A stretch of 57,685 bases of DNA, taken from the NCBI RefSeq assembly GCF_004349105.1, contig NZ_SMLB01000038.1:1-57685 (forward strand), read 5' to 3'. The first letter of the stretch is position 1. Every line of letters begins with the position of its first letter. The notes beneath the pieces were generated by a model. That model made no database searches and was not told where the DNA came from. It saw only the letters and a list, made by a program, of their open reading frames with translations. A program made the position numbers and the translations under genes. The stretch is from Jiangella aurantiaca (GTDB lineage: Bacteria; Actinomycetota; Actinomycetes; Jiangellales; Jiangellaceae). Of the stretch, positions 51,458-57,685 are shown one piece after another.

Positions 51458-53916
51458 TCACGGCGACCCGGCCGGCGCGACCAGGTCGTTGGCCGACCGC
51501 AGAACGGCCGGTGAGCTGAAGTCCGCCGTGCCGGCGTCGAGCGCACCGGTGACGGTGAACCGCGTGGTCTGCCCGGGGAGCAATGTGACCAGCGCGTCAT
51601 CGACGACGGCGTCGGGGTCGATGCGGTCGACGAGCAGGGTGAGGTCTCGGATCAGCGTGCCGGCGGTGACATCGACCGTCCAGCCGGCGCCGGACCGGGC
51701 GGCCGTCACGGTGACGGCAGGGTGCTCCAGCAGCGAGTCGCGGTACTCGGCGAAGAACCAGTGCGCCGCCGCCGTCCCGCACCTCGCGACGACCAACTCA
51801 CCCTCAGGCGACTCCGGTGCGGAGACGGCGTCGTCGAGAACGACGCGGCGGGCGTCGCGAGGCGCGACGGTCATGCGCGCGGTCTGCCGCGCCCGGCCCT
51901 CCCCCGCATAGGTCAGCCGCTCGACGAGCAGGTCGGCGTCCCACGGCTCGGCGGTGTCGTTGACGGCCACGAGCACCAGCCCGCCGTCCTCGGGTTGGAC
52001 GGTGAGCAGCCGCTCGGCATGGGCGTGCCGCAGGGCGAACAGCAGCGGCTTCGCGCGGCCGTTGCCGTCCACCGCCGCCCAGGACGTGACGGGCCAGCAG
52101 TCGTTGAGCTGCCAGACGATGGACCCGGTGCACCGCGGCGTCAGCGAACGGAACCACTCGATGCCGGTCCGCACGGCGACGGCCTGGTTCAGCGACATGG
52201 CCCAGTGCCAGTCGGCCATGTCGTCCGGCAGCGGCAGATGGGCCACCAGCCCGAGGGTGAGCTTCTCGTTACCCCGGGCCGCCTTCTGATGGACGATCAT
52301 GCCGGGCGACTCGGGCGTCAGCGGATCGTCGGAGATCGAACCGGTGAGGGTGCTCCAGGTGGGCGGTCCCTGCCAGCCGAACTCGGCGACGAACCGGGGC
52401 CGGTGCTCGCGGTACCGCGGGTAGTCCTTCTCGTTCACAGGTCCCAGAGGTGGGTCGTCCCCTTCGCCGGGTCGTTCTGCGGGTCGCCGGGGTCCGGTGA
52501 GAACGGGCTGCCGGGAACGTAGGCGATGTGCGGCGCGAGCTCGGCGACGATGGCGGGGAACAGCTCGTAGTAGTAGCCGGCGCCCCAGGTCCGGCCGTCG
52601 AGCCGGGGACCCCAGTTCCAGTCCTGGCGGCCCCACAGGTTCTCGTTGTTGCCGTTGAGGATGACCAGGGACGGATGCGCGCCGAGCCGGGTGACAGCCT
52701 CGCGGGCCTCGGCCTCGATCTCCGACCGCAGCGGCTCCTCCTCCGCGTAGGCCGCGCACGCGAGCAGGAAGTCCTGCCAGACGAGGATCCCGCGCTCGTC
52801 GCACTCCTGGTAGAAGTGGTCGGACTCGTAGATCCCGCCGCCCCACACCCGGACGAGGTTGAGGCCGGCGAACTCGGCCTGCGCCAGCCGGTGCGCGTAC
52901 CGTTCGCGGGTGACGCGGTGCGGGAAGGCGTCGTCGGGGATCCAGTTGGCGCCTCGGACCAGCACCGGGCTGCCGTTGACGCGGAGCTCGAAGCCGACCC
53001 CGTCGGCGTCGGGCTCGGCGCGGACCTCGACGGTCCGGAAGCCGACGCGGTGCGCCCGCGTGTCCAGGAGCTCGCCGTCCGCTGACAGCTCCACTGTCAG
53101 GTCGTGCAGGACGGGCGCGCCGTGCCCGCGCGGCCACCACAGTTCCGCGTCCGGGACCTCGAGCCGCAGCCGGGACGAGGTGGCGCCGGCGGGGATGACA
53201 GCGCTGACCTCCCTCCCGCCGACGCGCACCCAGGCGTTCAGCGGCGCCGGTGTCGTGCGGGCGACGGCCACGTCGACGGTGACAGCCGGGACCCCGCCGT
53301 CGACCGTGGCGACGACCCGGGTCGCGTCGATGCGAGCGCCGGACCAGCTCTCCAGGTACGCGGGCCGCCAGATCCCCGATGTCGACGTGTCGATGCCCCA
53401 GTCCCACCCGAAGCCGCAGGCCATCTTCCGGATCGCGTTGTACGGATGGTGCATCGTGTGCGGGCGGTAGCCCAGCTCCAGGCTGGCAGCGTCGGCCTCC
53501 CGGACCGGTGACGAGAACGCGACGACGAGCTCGTTGTCGCCGTCGCGCAACAGCTCTGTCACGTCGAAGCGGTGCCGTCGGTGCATGTTGCGGGCCACGC
53601 CGACGTGAGCGCCGTTCAGTGAGATCGCGGCCACCGTGTCGAGCCCGTCGAAGACCAGTTCGCGCCGGCCCGAGCCGTCGGGGTGCCAGCTCAGCCGGCG
53701 GCGGTACGTCCAGTCCGTGACGCCGATCCAGGCCTGCAGGTGCTCGTTGTCGTCGAGGTACGGATCGTCGATCAGGCCGGCGGCCAGGAGGTCGGTGTGG
53801 ACGGTGCCGGGAACGGTCGCCGGCACGGGTCCGGCGGCTCGCACGGCGGCGGGCACGCGCGGCCCGCCGCCCTCGACCGTCCAAGCGCCGGCCAGCGGCG
53901 TGCGCGTGGTGCTCAT
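51458..53916 (-). pseudogene. GH2 beta-mannosidase interrupted by a one-base frameshift
   Basis: The frame from 53916 ([18 protein letters not shown]) reads a standard GH2 beta-mannosidase through the acid/base motif NGNNENLWG (Glu425) to THLWDL, then hits a stop at 52435. The next frame continues VNEKDYPRYREHRPRFVAEF with the nucleophile (Glu512 after repair) and runs to 51458. One missing base near 52436 (TGGAAC read as TGAAC) explains it; the repaired protein would be 819 residues, normal for the family. The break lies between the two catalytic acids, so neither half can work alone. The rest is well preserved, so the loss is recent, or a base-call error. The ATG overlaps the GH1 stop. Confidence 0.85.
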
Positions 53917-55298
53917 GCGGGCAGTGCCCGGCTGCGGATGACCGACGAGTACCACCTCGCGCTGTCCTTGGGGGTTCGCCGCAACGTGTCGTAGTCGACG
54001 TGGACGATACCGAACCGCTTGGAGTATCCCCGGGCCCACTCGAAGTTGTCCATCAGGGACCAGAGGAAGTAGCCCCTGACGTCCACGCCGGCGTCGATCG
54101 CGTCCAGGACGGCGCGCAGGTGCCGGTGGACGTAGTCGATGCGGTCGGTGTCGTGGACGGCACCGTCGACCACCTCGTCGGCGAAGGCCGCCCCGTTCTC
54201 GGTCACCATGAGCGGCAGCTCCGGGTACGCCTGGTGGAGGCCTGTCAGCAGGTCGGCCAGGCCGGCCGGCTCGATGTTCCAGCCCATCTCCGTGTACGGG
54301 CCGGGCTGGCGGAGGAACTCGACGTCCTCCGCGCCGGGCCAGGCCGAGCCCGATCCCGGCTGGTGGCCGTCGGCGGCCTCCTTCTCGCCCGTGCCGTCCC
54401 AGAGCCGCACCCGGCTCGTGCTGTAGTAGTTGACGCCGAGCACGTCCAGCGGCTGGCGGATGTGGTCCAGGTCGCCGTCGCGCACGAACGCCCAGTCGGT
54501 GACGCTCGCGGTCGTGACGACCAGGCGGTCGGTGTAGCGCCCGTCCAGCATGGGGCCGAGGAAGGCGTCGTTGGCCAGCGACTCCACCTTTGCCCGCGCC
54601 AGGTCGCCGGTGTCGCCGTCGGGGCGGAAGACGTGCAGGTTGTGCGTCACCGAGAACAGCCCGGCGTTCGTCACCAGCGGCCGCATCGCCTGGATGCCCA
54701 GGCCGTGGGCGAGGTTGAGATGGTGGACGGCGACCAGTGGCTCCTCGCGCCCGCGCAGGCCGGGGGCATGGGCGCCGGAGCCGTAGCCCAGGTACGCCGA
54801 GCACCACGGCTCGTTCAGGGTGGTCCAGGTGTGCACCCGATCTCCCAGGGCATCCGCCACCACGGCGGCGTAGTCGGCGAACGCCTCCGCGGTCGTCCGG
54901 GACAACCACCCACCGGCGTCCTGCAGCGGCTGCGGGAGGTCCCAGTGGTACAGCGTGGCGACGGGCTGGACGCCGCGCGCGAGAAGACCGTCGACCAGGC
55001 GCGAGTAGAAGTCGATGCCCTTCTGGTTCACCGCGCCGATGCCCTGCGGGACGATCCGCGGCCAGGCGATCGAGAACCGGTAGGCGTCGAGCCCGAGCTC
55101 GGCGATGAGGTCCAGGTCCTCCTCCAGCCGGTGGTAGTGGTCGTCGGCCACGTCGCCGGTGTCGCCGTTCAGGACCCGTCCCGGGGTGCGGCTGAACGTG
55201 TCCCAGATGGACGGGCCGCGGCCGTCCTCGCGCGCGGCTCCTTCGATCTGGTAGGCCGCGGTGGCCGAACCGAACAGGAACGTGCTGGGAAACGTCAC
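53913..55298 (-). CDS. GH1 beta-glycosidase
   Basis: A 461-residue enzyme with all GH1 landmarks: [15 protein letters not shown] start, TLNEPW with acid/base Glu163, VTENGA with nucleophile Glu367, and [20 protein letters not shown] near the end. No signal peptide: it acts on imported disaccharides. Beta-glucosidase or beta-mannosidase activity cannot be separated by eye. GTG start with GGAG six bases upstream; it overlaps the GH2 gene by four bases. Confidence 0.94.
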   Translation of the reverse strand: MTFPSTFLFGSATAAYQIEGAAREDGRGPSIWDTFSRTPGRVLNGDTGDVADDHYHRLEEDLDLIAELGLDAYRFSIAWPRIVPQGIGAVNQKGIDFYSRLVDGLLARGVQPVATLYHWDLPQPLQDAGGWLSRTTAEAFADYAAVVADALGDRVHTWTTLNEPWCSAYLGYGSGAHAPGLRGREEPLVAVHHLNLAHGLGIQAMRPLVTNAGLFSVTHNLHVFRPDGDTGDLARAKVESLANDAFLGPMLDGRYTDRLVVTTASVTDWAFVRDGDLDHIRQPLDVLGVNYYSTSRVRLWDGTGEKEAADGHQPGSGSAWPGAEDVEFLRQPGPYTEMGWNIEPAGLADLLTGLHQAYPELPLMVTENGAAFADEVVDGAVHDTDRIDYVHRHLRAVLDAIDAGVDVRGYFLWSLMDNFEWARGYSKRFGIVHVDYDTLRRTPKDSARWYSSVIRSRALPA

Positions 55299-55301
55299 AA
55301 G

Positions 55302-56846
55302 TCACTCCACGTCAGGGGTCGGGTCCGTGCCGTCGAAGCCGTCGTAACGGACGCCGACGAGCCGCGGCGTGCCCGCGATCGCGCGGACCCCCACGACGCG
55401 ACCGGTGAAGCCACCGGCGACCTCGGTGGACAGATAGCGGCCGTCGACCCGGGCGAGCTGGTGCTCTCGCCCGCCCACGACCGCGGCGAGCCGGATGTCG
55501 TCGGGTCCGGCCTGCGAGGCGGCGACCGCCTCCACGGCCAGCGTGACGACGGATCGCCGCAGCGGCGCGACGTCACCACAGCGGGCCTCGAGCGGGCCGA
55601 TCCGCATCCACGCCTCGAGCCGGTCGCCGTCCGCGCGGACCTCGCACCAGTGCAGATCGTCCAGCCGCAGCCGGACAGCACCCGCGCCGCCGGCGACGTC
55701 GACGGTGCACTCGAACCGCCACCGCTGATCGCGGACGCGCACCCCCATCATGCTGGTCACGCCACTGGGCGCGACGTCGGGACGCAGGACGACGCCGCCC
55801 GCCGCCGCGGCCTCGGTGAAGTCGGCGAGCGCGCTGCCGGGCGAGATCCACCGTGGATGACGCGCGCCGCCGGCGAAGTCGTCGCTGAAGGTGTGGTCGC
55901 CCACCTCGGCCACGAAGGCCGCGGCGTCGACGACCGGCCAGCCGTCGGTCCACCGCACGCCGGCGAGAAACGTCTCCCGCCCGTTCACGTGGAACATCGG
56001 GGTGATGCCCCGCGGCCGCACGCCGAGGTAGACCATCGCCCACGTGCCGTCGGACAGCTCCACCAGGTCGGCGTGCCCGGTGTTCTGGACCGGGTGGCTG
56101 GTGCTGCGCTGGGAGAAGATCGGATTGCGCGGAGCCGGCACGAACGGACCCTCCGGGCTCTCCCCGCGAGCGACGGAGACGCTGTGGCCACGCTCGGTCC
56201 CGCCCTCGGCGATGACCAGGTACCACCAGCCGTCCCGCTCGTACAGGTGCGGCGCCTCGGGGAAGGCCAGCCCGGTGCCGCTCCACAACGATCGCGACGG
56301 CTCGAGCGTCGCGCCGGTGGCGGGATCGATGCGCGCCTGGGCGATCCCCTCCAGTCCCGGCTGCGTCGAGCAGTAGGTGACGTAGCAGGCACCGTCGTGG
56401 GTCCAGACGATGTCCGGATCGATCCCCTGCAGACCGCTGATGATCGTGGGCGCGCTCCAGGGACCGCTCGGATCGTCGGCGGACACCAGCAAGTGACCGC
56501 CGGCTCCCGACACGTCGGTCGTGATCAGCCAGAACCGGCCGTCGTGGTGCCGAAGCGTCGGGGCATAGACGCCCTTGCTCGACGCCGCGTGGCCGGGCGC
56601 GAACTGGTCCTCCCGGTCCAGGATGTTCCCGATCAGGCGCCAGCGCACCAGATCGGTGCTGTGCCAGATCGGCACTCCAGGGCTGTACTCGAACGACGAG
56701 TTCGCCAGGTAGTAGTCGCCGCCGACGCGGCAGATCGACGGGTCCGGGTGGAAGCCGGGGATCACCGGCTGGACGCTCGCCGGGACCGCGAGGCCCGGCT
56801 TCCCCTCGCTGTCCTCGGCGGTCAGACCGACATCGGCAGTCGTCAC
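55302..56846 (-). CDS. GH43-family glycosidase with C-terminal beta-sandwich
   Basis: A 514-residue GH43 enzyme of the beta-xylosidase/arabinofuranosidase type. PGFHPDPSICRVGGDYYLAN carries the general base Asp, GIDPDIVWTHDG the modulating Asp, and FPEAPHLYERDGW the general acid Glu. Residues about 330-510 form the concanavalin-like GH43 C-terminal domain. No signal peptide is visible. The GTG start overlaps the permease stop (GTGA). Its activity on arabinose or xylose side groups suggests that the locus handles mixed hemicellulose, not pure mannan. Confidence 0.92.
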   Translation of the reverse strand: MTTADVGLTAEDSEGKPGLAVPASVQPVIPGFHPDPSICRVGGDYYLANSSFEYSPGVPIWHSTDLVRWRLIGNILDREDQFAPGHAASSKGVYAPTLRHHDGRFWLITTDVSGAGGHLLVSADDPSGPWSAPTIISGLQGIDPDIVWTHDGACYVTYCSTQPGLEGIAQARIDPATGATLEPSRSLWSGTGLAFPEAPHLYERDGWWYLVIAEGGTERGHSVSVARGESPEGPFVPAPRNPIFSQRSTSHPVQNTGHADLVELSDGTWAMVYLGVRPRGITPMFHVNGRETFLAGVRWTDGWPVVDAAAFVAEVGDHTFSDDFAGGARHPRWISPGSALADFTEAAAAGGVVLRPDVAPSGVTSMMGVRVRDQRWRFECTVDVAGGAGAVRLRLDDLHWCEVRADGDRLEAWMRIGPLEARCGDVAPLRRSVVTLAVEAVAASQAGPDDIRLAAVVGGREHQLARVDGRYLSTEVAGGFTGRVVGVRAIAGTPRLVGVRYDGFDGTDPTPDVE

Positions 56847-57685
56847 TTCACTCCCGTCAACGCGATTCCCTGGATGAAGTAGCGCTGGAGCGCCACGAAC
56901 AGAAGGAGCACCGGGGTGATCACCAGAACCGAGCCGGCGAGCAGCACGCCGTAGTTCGTCGAGTTCTGTCCCACGGAGTACAGCGAGAGCGCGACGGGCA
57001 GCGTGTACATGTCCTCGGTCTGCGCCACGACGAGTGGCCAGAGGAAGTTGTTCCACGAACCCAGGAACGTCAGGATCGCCAACGTCGCCAGGGCCGGCCC
57101 GCACAGCGGCAGGACGATCCGGGTGAAGATCCGGACCTCGCCGGCACCGTCGATCCGCGCCGCCTCGATCAGCGCGTCCGGGATCTCGCCGATGAACTGC
57201 CGCATGAGGAACACCCCCAGCGGCCCGGCCAGGAACGGCAGGATCAGCGCGGGGTACGTGCTCACCATCCCCAGCTTGCTCACCACGACGAACAGCGGGA
57301 TGAACGTCACCACGCCGGGCACCATGAGGGTGAGCAGGACGAGGACGAACAGCACCCGCTTGCCGGGGAAGTCCAACTTGGCCAGGGCGTAGCCGACCAT
57401 CGAGCAGAACAGCAACGTGCCCAGGACGGTGAAGAGCGCGACGACCACGCTGTTGACGAAGAACGTCTGGATCTGCAGGCGCCCGAACCACGCGTCGAAG
57501 TTCCCCCAGGTGAACGTCTCGGGCCACCACGTCGGCGGACGCTGGAGCAGTTCCCGTTCGGTCTTCACCGACCCCAGCAACATCCACACGAACGGGATCA
57601 GCGTGGCGACGACGGCCAGGATGAGCACGACGTACGTGACGGCGCGGGCGCTGGAGCGGCGGCGACGGCGGGAGGGGGGCGGCGG
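56843..57685 (-). CDS. Carbohydrate ABC transporter permease, MalG type, 5' end missing
   Basis: The frame runs to the right edge of the window without a stop, and the visible first residues are an Arg/Ser-rich leader typical of actinobacterial MalG-type permeases, followed by TYVVLILAVVATLIPFVWML. Six helices are present, with the coupling loop IPDALIEAARIDGAGEVRIF near 150 and ending QRYFIQGIALTGVK. A GTG at 57628 could serve as start, but the Arg-rich segment makes an upstream start more likely. First visible gene of the GH43-GH1-GH2 operon; its partner permease and binding protein should lie to the right. Confidence 0.9.
   Translation of the reverse strand, partial: PPPPSRRRRRSSARAVTYVVLILAVVATLIPFVWMLLGSVKTERELLQRPPTWWPETFTWGNFDAWFGRLQIQTFFVNSVVVALFTVLGTLLFCSMVGYALAKLDFPGKRVLFVLVLLTLMVPGVVTFIPLFVVVSKLGMVSTYPALILPFLAGPLGVFLMRQFIGEIPDALIEAARIDGAGEVRIFTRIVLPLCGPALATLAILTFLGSWNNFLWPLVVAQTEDMYTLPVALSLYSVGQNSTNYGVLLAGSVLVITPVLLLFVALQRYFIQGIALTGVK

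Overview
This is a GC-rich window with codon bias typical of an actinomycete. The content agrees: an actinobacterial anchored-repeat metal ABC transporter, a protein ending in an LAxTG sortase motif, the zinc-free ribosomal paralogues S14 and L28 next to an MRF-type gene, and an LLM-class flavin oxidoreductase of the F420 type. I cannot name the genus. Almost all DNA is coding, mostly in tight minus-strand operons with ATGA or GTGA overlaps. No rRNA, tRNA or CRISPR array was seen.

Region 1 (1-15.9 kb) is a carbohydrate island. A minus-strand operon runs from 9011 leftwards: family-5 binding lipoprotein, cysteine-type sulfatase, RpiR/SIS regulator, two Opp/Dpp-type permeases, a fused double ATPase and the start of an enolase-superfamily mannonate-dehydratase-like enzyme cut by the window edge. 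Divergent from it are a Gfo/Idh/MocA dehydrogenase and a secreted sialidase-like protein with two LamG domains. A further minus operon (sugar isomerase/epimerase-like, FAH hydrolase, 2-hydroxyacid dehydrogenase) converges on the sialidase at a strong hairpin. A similar upstream element occurs before the binding-protein operon and before the isomerase operon.

Region 2 (16.6-31.8 kb) looks like a zinc-starvation island. Six Zur-like boxes resembling TGANAATCGTTATCA precede four transcription units: (a) a surface protein with a metal-binding-looking domain, an Ig-like domain and a WxL-like C-terminus, followed by a DUF916 partner; (b) a DUF318/DUF1980 permease pair; (c) a five-gene operon for an anchored-repeat Zn/Mn ABC transporter, comprising a 1034-residue sortase substrate, a binding protein with the repeat inserted in permuted order, a membrane-anchored repeat protein, an ATPase and a permease; (d) mrf-rpmB-rpsN-methyltransferase. 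The same domain (HxD near its start, HxHxxW near its end) recurs in four neighbouring proteins. This is the most interesting system in the window.

Region 3 (31.8-39.7 kb) is a patchwork: ArsR-type regulator/MFS pair, RibD-type reductase, a twice-frameshifted SRPBCC gene, a fragment of an XRE regulator, an endonuclease V homologue lacking two catalytic acids, an apparently chimeric short-chain dehydrogenase, a cupin, a full XRE regulator and a zinc alcohol dehydrogenase. Decay and recombination are visible in several genes.

Region 4 (39.9-57.7 kb) is a glycan-use region in two blocks. The first has a clan GH-A hydrolase with three carbohydrate-binding modules, a CUT1 ABC transporter, a GH36 alpha-galactosidase and a LacI repressor with two operator-like palindromes. 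The second, read right to left, has a CUT1 permease, GH43, GH1 and a GH2 beta-mannosidase interrupted by a single-base frameshift. GH36, GH2 and GH1 together suggest galactomannan or related beta-mannosides. An FAD-linked oxidase and an LLM oxidoreductase lie between the blocks.
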